From contig NZ_JAAFYZ010000087.1 in NCBI RefSeq assembly GCF_018274385.1, forward strand, positions 1 through 38,876: a stretch of 38,876 bases of DNA, in the 5' to 3' direction. A program made the position numbers and the translations under genes. The DNA is from Catenulispora pinistramenti. GTDB taxonomy: Bacteria > Actinomycetota > Actinomycetes > Streptomycetales > Catenulisporaceae. The notes beneath the pieces were generated by a model. It saw only the letters and a list, made by a program, of their open reading frames with translations, did not search any database and was not told where the DNA came from. Below are positions 30,674 to 38,157 of the stretch, in pieces; positions within the stretch are counted from its first letter, which is position 1; every line of letters begins with the position of its first letter.

Positions 30674-31996
30674 GTGACTTCCGAAGGCGCGGCCCCCGCG
30701 GCCGCCGATCCCTTGACCGCTGCCGACGAACTACTGGCCGCCGACGACATCGCCGGGCTGATCCGGCATCTGCGCGCGGACGGCGACGCGGTGCCGTTGC
30801 CCGATTTCGTGCGGCTGCTGCGGGAGGCCGCGCGGGGTATGGGGTTCGACGCCATGGCCGAGGCGGCGTCCCGGGTGCTGGACGCCGTGGACGACCGCGA
30901 GGCGCGGGCCGCGGCGCTGTACGACTTCGGGTTCGAGTGCATCGAGCACGGGATCGCCTTCCTGGCGATCCGGGTGCTGCGCGAGGCCGCCGAGTTGGAG
31001 CCCGGCGTGATCCAGATCCGGACCGAGCTGGCCGCCGCCTGCGAGCGGGCCTGGCAGCACCTGGACGCGATGGCCGCGCTGCGCGGCTTCCAGGGGGAGC
31101 TGCCCTGGCTGGCCCGGTACCAACTGGCGTTCAACGCGCTGCTGGCCGGTGAGGTGGCGGTCGCGCAGGAGGAGTTCGCGGCGCTGCCCGAGCCCGACGG
31201 CCAGGACCGGGACGATCTGCTGCCGTTGCGGGAGAAGGTCCGCGCGATGCTGGTCCGGGCCGCCGCGGTCGCCGTCACCGACGGCGCTCTGGCGTCCAAA
31301 GATCTGCGCGGCTGGCAGTTCGCGCTCACCGGCGGCGTCCTGCTGACCGTCTCGCCCTACGGCTACGACGCCGGCATGACCGGACGCTGGGCGATGGTCG
31401 GCGACAGCTACGGGGCGTGCGTGGAGACGTTGCGGCGCCTCGGGGTGGTGCTGGCGAACCGGGGACTGTCGCCGCGGACGGTCTCGCTGCTGCCCGACCG
31501 CGACAGCCAGATCATGGGGCTGGCGGCGGCGAAGTACTTCGACCTGCCGGCGGTGCCGTTCGCCCCGGAGCGGACGGACACCCTGATCGTCGCCTACGAC
31601 CTCAACGAGACTGAGCCGGACGTCCTGGCCGCGCTGCGCAACCGCGTGCCGGGCCAGATCCTCTTCGAGCGCGCCACCGACTGGACCGATCCGCCGCTGG
31701 CCGCCGCCGACGCCATCGGGTTCCTGCGGCAGATGGTGCGCGAGCCCTGGGGGAGCGCGCTGCGGGTGGTCGACGGGGAGGTGACCGAGACCGACGCCGA
31801 CGCGCGTCCGGCCGAGGAGATCGCCGCCGAACTGGTCGCCGCCGAGCCCTACGCCGACGAGGGCGACGGCGAGACGCCGCCGGATCCGGACTCCGTGCTG
31901 GAGGCGTTCGTCACGGCGGTCGCGGACAACTGGCTGGCCGGGCGGCGCGAGTACATCGGCTCGCCCGGGCCGGTGCCCAGCTCGCGGTTCCTCTGA
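30674..31996 (+). CDS. TPR-like protein of unknown function, 440 residues
   Basis: The protein is soluble and rich in Ala, Glu and Leu. The first 180 residues are helical repeats of TPR/HEAT kind (DIAGLIRHLRADGDAVPLPDFVRLLREAARGMGFDAMAEAASRVLDA; ALYDFGFECIEHGIAFLAIRVLREAAELEPG). A globular part follows (WQFALTGGVLLTVSPYGYDAGMTGRWAMVGDSYGACVETLRRLGVVL; LLPDRDSQIMGLAAAKYFDLPAVPF; DTLIVAYDLNETEPDVL) that I do not recognise. Its alternating strand-helix pattern suggests an alpha/beta fold, perhaps nucleotide- or sugar-binding, but no P-loop is seen. The GTG at 30674 has TACGGT exactly 6 nt upstream (leaderless). Divergent from the secreted-protease operon. The stop lies inside the first unit of a 12-bp tandem repeat. 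Confidence 0.75.
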   Translation: MTSEGAAPAAADPLTAADELLAADDIAGLIRHLRADGDAVPLPDFVRLLREAARGMGFDAMAEAASRVLDAVDDREARAAALYDFGFECIEHGIAFLAIRVLREAAELEPGVIQIRTELAAACERAWQHLDAMAALRGFQGELPWLARYQLAFNALLAGEVAVAQEEFAALPEPDGQDRDDLLPLREKVRAMLVRAAAVAVTDGALASKDLRGWQFALTGGVLLTVSPYGYDAGMTGRWAMVGDSYGACVETLRRLGVVLANRGLSPRTVSLLPDRDSQIMGLAAAKYFDLPAVPFAPERTDTLIVAYDLNETEPDVLAALRNRVPGQILFERATDWTDPPLAAADAIGFLRQMVREPWGSALRVVDGEVTETDADARPAEEIAAELVAAEPYADEGDGETPPDPDSVLEAFVTAVADNWLAGRREYIGSPGPVPSSRFL

Positions 31997-32023
31997 CCGT
32001 TCCTCTGACTGTTCCTCTGACCC
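31988..32023 (+). repeat. 12-bp tandem repeat, three copies, spanning a stop codon
   Basis: TTCCTCTGACCG, TTCCTCTGACTG and TTCCTCTGACCC follow each other without gap. The TGA stop of the upstream gene is in the first unit; the others repeat it in frame, giving tandem stop codons. Confidence 0.9.
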
Positions 32024-32042
32024 GGGGGCAGGCAGCGAAAAG

Positions 32043-32074
32043 CCCGGCCACTCCTCGCCTAAGTGGTGGCCGGG
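32043..32074. terminator. Bidirectional terminator hairpin
   Basis: CCCGGCCAC (32043-32051) pairs perfectly with GTGGCCGGG (32066-32074) around a 14-nt loop, between two convergent stops. GAAAAG just before it would be T-rich in the minus-strand transcript. Confidence 0.75.
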
Positions 32075-32087
32075 CGGTCTGGGATGG

Positions 32088-32708
32088 TCAGCCCTTCTTC
32101 GAGCTGCTGGAACTGGCCGGGCTCTTCGCCGACGAGGCCGCCGACGACGCCTTGGACGAGGCCTTCGACGACGCGCTGGAGCTCGCCGTCGGGCTCACGG
32201 ACACCGCGAACGGGCTTGAGTACGCGGTCTCCGGGCCCTCCTTGTCCTGCGGGTGCAGGACGCGCAGGTTGTAGGAGCCGGCCGTCTCCATCTTCACCGC
32301 GAACGAGAACTTGTTGGTCTTGTCGGTGAAGGTCGTGTAGGCCAGGGTGCTCCAGGCCGGGGAGGCGTTGGTCGAGCTCGCCGTCTGCTGCCGCTGCAAC
32401 CGGATCTTCGTGCCCGGCTTCGCGCCCTTGACCTCTCCGGAGATCGTGAACACGGTGTCGTCGGCGGGCTTGGTGTTGTCGGCCTTCGCGCTGACCGTGA
32501 TGGCCGTCGCCGACGAGCCCGAGGGACTCGGCGTGGTCGCCATCGGGATGGCCGCGGCCGGCTGCGGCAGCGCGGCGGCGACGATCGGCTTGGAGTCCGC
32601 TGACGAGGAGGAGCCGAGGGTCCAGACCGCGACGCCGCCGAGCGCCAGGGCACCGACGGCCGCGGTGACCACGGCCCCCTGCTTCTTCTGCTTGGAGGTG
32701 AGTGCCAT
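32088..32708 (-). CDS. Secreted or membrane-anchored Ser/Ala-rich protein with Ig-like domain
   Basis: This 206-residue protein has a basic N-terminus (MALTSKQKKQG), one hydrophobic helix (AVVTAAVGALALGGVAVWTLG, residues 12-32) with no obvious cleavage site, a Pro/Ala linker, and a beta-sandwich-like domain of about 90 residues (TVFTISGEVKGAKPGTKIRLQRQQ...FTDKTNKFSFAVKMETAGSYNLRVL). That pattern resembles bacterial Ig/CNA-B-like adhesion or carbohydrate-binding modules. The C-terminus is a long low-complexity tail of SSKASSKASSAASS type ending in KKG. It is probably anchored outside the membrane. No enzyme motif. Its position next to ftsQ may be accidental. Confidence 0.7.
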   Translation of the reverse strand: MALTSKQKKQGAVVTAAVGALALGGVAVWTLGSSSSADSKPIVAAALPQPAAAIPMATTPSPSGSSATAITVSAKADNTKPADDTVFTISGEVKGAKPGTKIRLQRQQTASSTNASPAWSTLAYTTFTDKTNKFSFAVKMETAGSYNLRVLHPQDKEGPETAYSSPFAVSVSPTASSSASSKASSKASSAASSAKSPASSSSSKKG

Positions 32709-32857
32709 GGCTCGATCAGACGTCCGGCGGTGCCCGGTCGCATTCGGCGCGGTCCGAATGGGGGATCGGGCGACGCCGGGATCGCCGGGATCGCCGACGC
32801 CGGCCCCGGCGGCCGGGGCGGGCCGGCGATGTCAGGCGGTTGGCATCGGACGGATCA

Positions 32858-32968
32858 GTGCCCGGCCTCGGATTCGCAAACGGGTTCGACCGGCACCCGC
32901 GCGACCTCGCCTACCTATTCGATCTCTTCCCGCAGTGGTTTCGGAAGCTGATAGACCACAACAAGTAG
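32858..32968 (+). CDS. Possible 36-residue peptide upstream of ftsQ
   Basis: From GTG 32858 the frame encodes a small peptide ending in an aromatic, amphipathic segment, AYLFDLFPQWFRKLIDHNK. The DNA here is less GC-rich than its surroundings. The ribosome-binding site is poor and the start uncertain. It ends 12 bp before the next small ORF, which favours a short two-ORF unit. No family recognised. Confidence 0.25.
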   Translation: MPGLGFANGFDRHPRDLAYLFDLFPQWFRKLIDHNK

Positions 32969-32980
32969 GGGCGAATCATA

Positions 32981-33136
32981 ATGAACGAGATAATTGCCGG
33001 GAATCTCAAAACCGCCGCCCCGCGCCGCCGCGACAGGATCACGGACAAACGCCGCCGGTTCTCCGGCGACGCATTCTTCGCCGACTCCGAAGCCGTCGAG
33101 GACGACTACCGGCGGCTCAAAGGCGGCCACGGCTGA
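32981..33136 (+). CDS. Small basic protein, 51 residues, upstream of ftsQ
   Basis: The ATG at 32981 is preceded by TAGGGGC at 8 nt, a usable Shine-Dalgarno. The product begins MNEIIAGNLKTAAPRRRDRI, has a basic central stretch (TDKRRRFSG) and an acidic C-terminal half (FADSEAVEDDYRRL). No membrane helix or signal is seen. It lies 36 bp upstream of ftsQ on the same strand, so it is probably co-transcribed with it. No known family recognised; codon use is normal apart from the first codons. Confidence 0.5.
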   Translation: MNEIIAGNLKTAAPRRRDRITDKRRRFSGDAFFADSEAVEDDYRRLKGGHG

Positions 33137-33172
33137 CCGACGCCACGGTCGCCATCTGCGAAACTGAAGTCC

Positions 33173-33964
33173 ATGAACGCCACCGGAGCCGGCCACCCGC
33201 GGGTCAGCAGGGTATTGGTCGAGCGCTATCTCGACCGGTTGCGGCGTCGGCGGCGCTGGCGGCGGCTGGCGGTGACGGTCACCGTGTTCCTGGCGGTGCT
33301 GGCCCTGACCGGCTACTCGGTCCTGTGGCACACCAAGGTCTTCGACGTCCGCTCCACCAGCGTCTCCGGCGTCAAAGTGCTGACCAGGCAGCAGGTGCTG
33401 GCCGCCGCCGCGATCCCGGCGCACGACCCGGTCGCGGCGGTGGACACCGGGGCGGCCAAGGCCCGGCTGATGGCGCTGCCGCGGGTGAAGGACGCCTGGG
33501 TGCAGCGCTCGCTGCCGCACACCATCTCGATCACGGTCGTGGAGCGGACCCCGGCCGCCGCGCTGCCGCAGCCGGACGGTTCCTACCAGATCGTGGATCC
33601 CGACGGCGTGGTCTTCGACACAGCCGCCACCGCTTCGGTGCTTCCCCCGCATCTTCCGGTCATCCACCTGGAGCAGTTCGCTGATCCGGCGCCGAAGGAC
33701 CGCGCGACGGCGGTCGCCGGGGCGCTGGCGGCCCTTCGATCCCTGTCGCCGGCGCTGCGCGCGCGGGTACTCACCGTGTCGGCGACCGGGCCTTACGCCA
33801 TCACCTTGACCTTGACCGCCTCGAAGGCGAAACAGAAATCGGTGACGGTGCTCTGGGGCGGTGCGGACCAACCTGATCTCAAGGCCCGGATACTGGCCGC
33901 TCTGATCGGAAACGACTCTGCGCACTATGACCTGAGCGCCCCGGCGGCTCCGGCGTATTCGTAA
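33173..33964 (+). CDS. ftsQ: Cell division protein FtsQ
   Basis: This 263-residue bitopic membrane protein is part of the FtsQLB divisome scaffold. A basic cytoplasmic N-terminus (RYLDRLRRRRRWRR) precedes one transmembrane helix (residues 32-52). A POTRA domain follows (VFDVRSTSVSGVKVLTRQQVLAAAAIPAHDPVAAVDTGAAKARLMALPRVKDAWVQRSLPHTISITVVERTPAA). The later beta domain contains YQIVDPDGVVFD, typical of FtsQ. The length is right for actinobacteria. The ATG at 33173 has only a weak GAAG upstream. It is separated from murC by about 9.5 kb of unrelated genes. Confidence 0.95.
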   Translation: MNATGAGHPRVSRVLVERYLDRLRRRRRWRRLAVTVTVFLAVLALTGYSVLWHTKVFDVRSTSVSGVKVLTRQQVLAAAAIPAHDPVAAVDTGAAKARLMALPRVKDAWVQRSLPHTISITVVERTPAAALPQPDGSYQIVDPDGVVFDTAATASVLPPHLPVIHLEQFADPAPKDRATAVAGALAALRSLSPALRARVLTVSATGPYAITLTLTASKAKQKSVTVLWGGADQPDLKARILAALIGNDSAHYDLSAPAAPAYS

Positions 33965-34112
33965 CGGTTCGAATCCGATACCCGCGATCGGCTAAGATCT
34001 GGCGGGCTATCGGACAACATACGTATTCCCCTCATCGGATCCACGCGGGATCACACAGGGGTCGTCGGACCACGCTGAGAAGTAAAACCTGCCGACAGTT
34101 TCGGCGTGTTCG

Positions 34113-34142
34113 TTGAACCTCACAGGTCGCGGGACCTAATGT
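34113..34142 (+). promoter_or_regulatory. Candidate ftsZ promoter
   Basis: TTGAAC (34113-34118), an 18-bp spacer and TAATGT (34137-34142) lie in the 282-bp gap before ftsZ. A second possible -10, TAAGAT, is at 33993-33998. A CCCGCC/GGCGGG stem (34170-34175 with 34194-34199) would form in the leader. Several promoters upstream of ftsZ are known in streptomycetes; use of these particular ones is inferred. Confidence 0.5.
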
Positions 34143-34246
34143 CCTGTAAAGACTTCACAGTCGTACGACCCCGCCGTGTCCCCGGCCGGTGTGGGCGGGA
34201 CTAAGGTGATCACGAGATTACCGTCACCACGGAGAGGCCGTCGGAC

Positions 34247-35434
34247 GTGGCAGCACCGCAGAATTACCTGGCAGTCATCAAAGTCGCGGGCATCGGCGGC
34301 GGCGGCGTCAACGCCATCAACCGGATGATCGAGGTCGGCCTGAAGGGCGTCGAGTTCATCGCCGTCAACACCGACGCCCAGGCTCTGCTGATGAGTGACG
34401 CCGACGTGAAGCTGGACGTCGGCCGTGAGCTCACCCGCGGTCTGGGGGCCGGGGCCAACCCGGACGTCGGCCGCAAGGCGGCCGAGGACCACGCAGAGGA
34501 GATCGAGGAAGTCCTCAAGGGCGCGGACATGGTCTTCGTCACCGCCGGCGAGGGCGGTGGCACCGGCACCGGCGGCGCCCCGGTGGTGGCCCGGATCGCC
34601 CGGGAGCTCGGCGCGCTGACCATCGGCGTGGTGACCCGGCCGTTCACCTTCGAGGGCCGGCGCCGGGCCAACCAGGCCGAGGACGGCATCGCGGCGCTGC
34701 GCGAGGAAGTCGACACCCTGATCGTCATCCCGAACGACCGGCTGTTGTCGATCTCCGACAAGAACGTCTCGGTCCTGGACGCGTTCAAGGCCGCCGACCA
34801 GGTCCTGCTCTCCGGGGTCCAGGGCATCACCGACCTGATCACCACCCCGGGCCTGATCAACCTGGACTTCGCCGACGTGAAGTCGGTGATGAGCGAGGCC
34901 GGCTCGGCCCTGATGGGCATCGGCTCGGCCCGCGGCGACGACCGCGCGGTGGCCGCCGCCGAGATGGCGATCTCCTCGCCGCTCCTGGAGGCCTCCATCG
35001 ACGGCGCCCGCGGCGTGCTGCTGAGCATCTCCGGCGGCTCCGACCTCGGCCTGTTCGAGATCAACGAGGCCGCGCAGCTGGTCAGCGAGGCCGCGCACCC
35101 CGAGGCGAACATCATCTTCGGCGCGGTGATCGACGACGGCCTGGGCGATGAGGTCCGGGTCACCGTGATCGCCGCCGGGTTCGACGGCGGCGAGCCGGCC
35201 AAGCGGCGCACCGGGCACTCCCAGGCCGCCGGCCAGACCCGCTACGACGAGACCAGCGTCCGCGACGGGATGCGGGAGCAGGTGCTGGGCACCCTGCCCA
35301 AGCCCACCGACGCCACCGCGGTCCCGGCCCCGGCCCACGACCCGATGGCCGACACCATGAACGTCCCGGTGATCCCGGTCCAGCCGGCGCCGTCGGCGGC
35401 GGACGAGCTCGACATCCCCGACTTCCTGAAGTAG
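34247..35434 (+). CDS. ftsZ: Cell division GTPase FtsZ
   Basis: This 395-residue tubulin homologue forms the Z-ring. Nucleotide-binding motifs are intact: [13 protein letters not shown] at residues 16-28 and the tubulin signature [13 protein letters not shown] near residue 104. The T7 catalytic loop is INLDFADVK near residue 205. The conserved C-terminal peptide [10 protein letters not shown] ends the protein; it is the docking site for partners such as SepF. The GTG at 34247 follows GGAGAGG (34231-34237) at normal distance. The long leader with at least one good promoter suggests expression independent of ftsQ. pgeF follows after 14 bp. Confidence 0.98.
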   Translation: MAAPQNYLAVIKVAGIGGGGVNAINRMIEVGLKGVEFIAVNTDAQALLMSDADVKLDVGRELTRGLGAGANPDVGRKAAEDHAEEIEEVLKGADMVFVTAGEGGGTGTGGAPVVARIARELGALTIGVVTRPFTFEGRRRANQAEDGIAALREEVDTLIVIPNDRLLSISDKNVSVLDAFKAADQVLLSGVQGITDLITTPGLINLDFADVKSVMSEAGSALMGIGSARGDDRAVAAAEMAISSPLLEASIDGARGVLLSISGGSDLGLFEINEAAQLVSEAAHPEANIIFGAVIDDGLGDEVRVTVIAAGFDGGEPAKRRTGHSQAAGQTRYDETSVRDGMREQVLGTLPKPTDATAVPAPAHDPMADTMNVPVIPVQPAPSAADELDIPDFLK

Positions 35435-35448
35435 GACCGGGTCTCCAC

Positions 35449-36198
35449 GTGGCTATATGGCAGCACATCGGTCCCGAGGGCGAGGGCGGCAAGGCCCGCT
35501 TCGCCTTCTCCGACCGCTGGGGCGGGGTCTCCAAGGCCCCTTACACCGCGACCAACCTCGGCGGGCACGTCGGCGACGACCCCGAGGCGGTCGCGGCCAA
35601 CCGTTCGCTGGTGGCGTTCGAGCTGGGGTTCACCGACCCCGGCAACGTCGTGTACATGAACCAGATCCACGGCGCGGACATCGCCTACGCCGCCGCGCAG
35701 TGGCAGGGCCGGGCCCCGGACGTGGACGGGCTGGTCACCGACCGCCGGCACCTGGCGCTGGCGGTGCTGGTCGCCGACTGCGTGCCGGTGCTGCTGGCCG
35801 ACGCCCAGGCCGGGGTGGTGGCCGGAGTGCACGCCGGACGGCCCGGCATGAAGGCCGGTGTGGTCCCGGCCGCGATCGAGCGCATGGTGGGCCTGGGGGC
35901 CGCGCCGGAGCGGATCGTCGCGGTCAGCGGGCCCTCGGTGTGCGGGCTCTGCTACGAGGTGCCCGAGCGGATGCGTGCCGATGTGGCCGAGAAGGTCCCG
36001 GCCAGCTTCGCCGAGACCCGGCAGGGCACGCCGGGGCTGGATGTCGCCGAAGGTGTGTGGGCGCAACTGGAAGCGGCCGGCATCGACCTGAAGTCCTCGG
36101 TGCGGCTGCGGGTCTGCACCCAGGAATCCGAGGACTACTACTCCTTCCGCGGTGAGGGTACGACCGGCCGGTTCGCCGGCTTCGTCTGGTTGGACTGA
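35449..36198 (+). CDS. pgeF: Peptidoglycan editing factor PgeF (YfiH/DUF152)
   Basis: This 249-residue member of the YfiH family was long called polyphenol oxidase/laccase-like and is now known in E. coli to remove L-Ser wrongly placed in peptidoglycan stem peptides. The metal ligands are visible: His in MNQIHGAD, Cys in VADCVPVLLAD and His in AGVHAGRPG. FSDRWGGVSKAPYTATNLGGHVGDD at the N-terminus and QESEDYYSFRGEGTTGRFAGFVWL at the C-terminus complete the signature. In the usual HAGWRG motif the Trp is replaced here (HAGRPG). The GTG lies 14 bp after ftsZ; AGGA overlaps the ftsZ stop. Confidence 0.92.
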   Translation: MAIWQHIGPEGEGGKARFAFSDRWGGVSKAPYTATNLGGHVGDDPEAVAANRSLVAFELGFTDPGNVVYMNQIHGADIAYAAAQWQGRAPDVDGLVTDRRHLALAVLVADCVPVLLADAQAGVVAGVHAGRPGMKAGVVPAAIERMVGLGAAPERIVAVSGPSVCGLCYEVPERMRADVAEKVPASFAETRQGTPGLDVAEGVWAQLEAAGIDLKSSVRLRVCTQESEDYYSFRGEGTTGRFAGFVWLD

Positions 36199-36201
36199 GA
36201 A

Positions 36202-36948
36202 ATGCGGGACGAGGACCAGGGCCGCGCCGAGGAGCAGCAGGCCTGGCAGACGCGGCGCGAGCAGATCGCCGCGAATCTGGCCGCGGTGCGCGAGGACATC
36301 GCCACCGCGGCCCGCAAAGCCGGCCGTGATCCGTCCGATGTGACATTGATCGCGGTGACCAAGACTTATCCGGCCTCGGACGTACGGGTGCTGGCCGGGC
36401 TCGGGGTTCTGGATGTCGGCGAGAACCGCGACCAGGAGGCGGCGCCGAAAGCGCACGCGACCGCCGGGCTCGGACTGCGCTGGCATTTCATCGGTCAGCT
36501 CCAGAGCAACAAGGCTTCCTCAGTGGCCGGATACGCCGATTTCGTGCACTCGGTGGACCGGGCGCGCCTGATCCCCGCGCTCGCCAAAGGGGCTGCCCGG
36601 TATGACAAAGAATTGACTTGTTTGGTGCAGGTCGATCTGGGTAACGCAGAGCGCATGGACGACGATTCGGCCCGTGGCGGGGCCTTTCCGGACCGGGTGC
36701 CGGAACTGGCCGACGCGATCGCCGCGGCACCGGGTCTGCGACTCGGGGGCCTGATGGCGGTGGCGCCGCTGGGCGCCGAGCCGGGACCGGCCTTCGAAAG
36801 GCTGTACGCGCTGGCTATGCGGTTGCGGACGGCACACCCTTCGGCCACCATGATCTCGGCGGGGATGAGTGGGGATCTGGGCGAAGCGGTGGCGGCGGGC
36901 GCGACACACGTCCGCGTCGGCAGCGCGATACTCGGTATCAGACGGTGA
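36202..36948 (+). CDS. yggS: YggS/PLPBP family pyridoxal-phosphate homeostasis protein
   Basis: This 248-residue TIM-barrel protein binds PLP and keeps amino-acid and PLP pools balanced; it has no known catalytic reaction. The PLP lysine is in LIAVTKTYPASDV near residue 53. LDVGENRDQEAAPKA, LRWHFIGQLQSNKA, HSVDRARLIPAL and the C-terminal TMISAGMSGDLGEAVAAGATHVRVGSAILG phosphate-binding block are all family hallmarks. It starts 3 bp after pgeF, clearly in the same operon. The first 15 residues (RDEDQGRAEEQQAWQ) are a non-conserved acidic extension. Confidence 0.95.
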   Translation: MRDEDQGRAEEQQAWQTRREQIAANLAAVREDIATAARKAGRDPSDVTLIAVTKTYPASDVRVLAGLGVLDVGENRDQEAAPKAHATAGLGLRWHFIGQLQSNKASSVAGYADFVHSVDRARLIPALAKGAARYDKELTCLVQVDLGNAERMDDDSARGGAFPDRVPELADAIAAAPGLRLGGLMAVAPLGAEPGPAFERLYALAMRLRTAHPSATMISAGMSGDLGEAVAAGATHVRVGSAILGIRR

Positions 36949-37050
36949 TTCCGGTAACGTCGCATCTATCGAACATCGGATACGACGACCGCACCTCTGC
37001 GCCACACATCATCGACCGCGAACGGGAAACCTGCGCGGCACCCTTTTTCG

Positions 37051-37077
37051 TTGACAGTTGCAAGACAGCCGTAACAG
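37051..37077 (+). promoter_or_regulatory. Possible sepF promoter
   Basis: A consensus TTGACA (37051-37056) follows a T run and lies 15 bp before TAACAG (37072-37077). The spacer is short and the -10 imperfect, so this is only a candidate. The Shine-Dalgarno GGAGG of sepF is at 37087-37091. Confidence 0.35.
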
Positions 37078-37099
37078 GCCCAGTCCGGAGGCGAACACC

Positions 37100-37711
37100 A
37101 TGGCCGGCATGATGCGCAGAGCAGCGGTCTACCTCGGGCTCACTGACGAACAGCGGTTCGAGGACGAGCGCTATTACGACGACTACGAGGACGAGTACGA
37201 GACGGAGCCCGCCGAGCCCGCGGCGGTTGCCGAGCCGGTGCACCCCGAGCCGGAGCCCGGCTCCGGCGGTGCGCTCGTCGTCGCGCAGAACGACCGCCGC
37301 TCCTTCGCGGCGGCTTCCAACGTGACGGTGATGCCGGACCGCTCCGAGCGGTCTTCGCGAGCCGACCGAGCCGAGAGAGGTGGACCGGTGATGTACAGCG
37401 TCCCGACTGACCGGTCGGCGGACCGCGAAGCGTCCTACCGCATCACGACGCTGCATCCGCGCACCTACAACGAGGCGCGCACGATCGGCGAGCACTTCCG
37501 GGAAGGGGTCCCGGTGATCATGAACCTGACCGAGATGGAGGACGCCGACGCCAAGCGCCTGGTGGACTTCGCGGCCGGGCTGATCTTCGGCCTGCGCGGG
37601 AACATGGAGCGGGTGACGCAGAAGGTGTTCCTGCTGTCGCCTGCTAATGTCGACGTGACGGCCGAGGACAAGGCCCGGATCGCCGAGGGCGGCTTCTTCA
37701 ATCAGAGCTGA
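37100..37711 (+). CDS. sepF: Cell division protein SepF
   Basis: This 203-residue Z-ring membrane anchor binds the FtsZ C-terminal peptide. The N-terminal [14 protein letters not shown] is the amphipathic membrane-binding helix. An acidic, disordered linker follows (residues 17-60, rich in Asp, Glu and Tyr). The C-terminal DUF552 domain (about residues 110-195) has [72 protein letters not shown]. The ATG at 37100 is set by GGAGG 8 nt upstream. SepF stands in for FtsA and ZipA in actinobacteria, consistent with the ftsZ context. Confidence 0.96.
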   Translation: MAGMMRRAAVYLGLTDEQRFEDERYYDDYEDEYETEPAEPAAVAEPVHPEPEPGSGGALVVAQNDRRSFAAASNVTVMPDRSERSSRADRAERGGPVMYSVPTDRSADREASYRITTLHPRTYNEARTIGEHFREGVPVIMNLTEMEDADAKRLVDFAAGLIFGLRGNMERVTQKVFLLSPANVDVTAEDKARIAEGGFFNQS

Positions 37712-37816
37712 CGTCTTGAGGCGCTAGGAACAGACTTCGGGTCCGGCGGCGTCCCGCGGCGGTGACGCGAACCGTACGCGGCGGGGCGCCGGCGAAGGTG
37801 GGAAGGGGACTGCGCT

Positions 37817-38101
37817 ATGAGCGTTGTGGGGGCCTTGGCCCTGTGGGTGCTCTACCTCTTCGCGCTGTGCTTGATCATCCGCCTCATCATCGGCTGGGTT
37901 TTGGTATTTGCCCGGTCATGGGAGCCGCGGGGTGTCATGCTGGTCGTCGTGGAGACGGCGTACACGGTCACAGATCCTCCCCTGAAGCTGTTGCGGCGGT
38001 ACATCCCGCCGTTGCGGCTGGGCGGGATGGGGTTTGACGTGGCGTTCATGATCCTCGTGATCATCGTCTTACTGCTGATCCGGGTCGCGGCTACGCTGTG
38101 A
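37817..38101 (+). CDS. yggT: YggT family membrane protein
   Basis: This 94-residue protein has hydrophobic segments at about residues 4-32 and 70-93 and the YGGT signature WVLVFARSWEPRG...VVETAYTVTDPPLKLLRRYIPPLRLGGMGFDVAFMILVIIVLLLIR. The family sits between sepF and divIVA in most actinobacteria and firmicutes and is linked to cell envelope, osmotic or division functions not fully defined. AAGGGGA lies 7 nt before the ATG. Confidence 0.94.
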   Translation: MSVVGALALWVLYLFALCLIIRLIIGWVLVFARSWEPRGVMLVVVETAYTVTDPPLKLLRRYIPPLRLGGMGFDVAFMILVIIVLLLIRVAATL

Positions 38102-38157
38102 CCGGGTAATGTCTGTGCGAATGCCGACGACCACGCCACGCCTGAGGTGAATGAAAG

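Noticed and set aside
32347..33684. 445-codon frame crossing the ftsQ upstream region
   Set aside because: Runs antisense to the secreted Ser/Ala-rich protein and out of frame with ftsQ; Arg/Pro-rich shadow composition.
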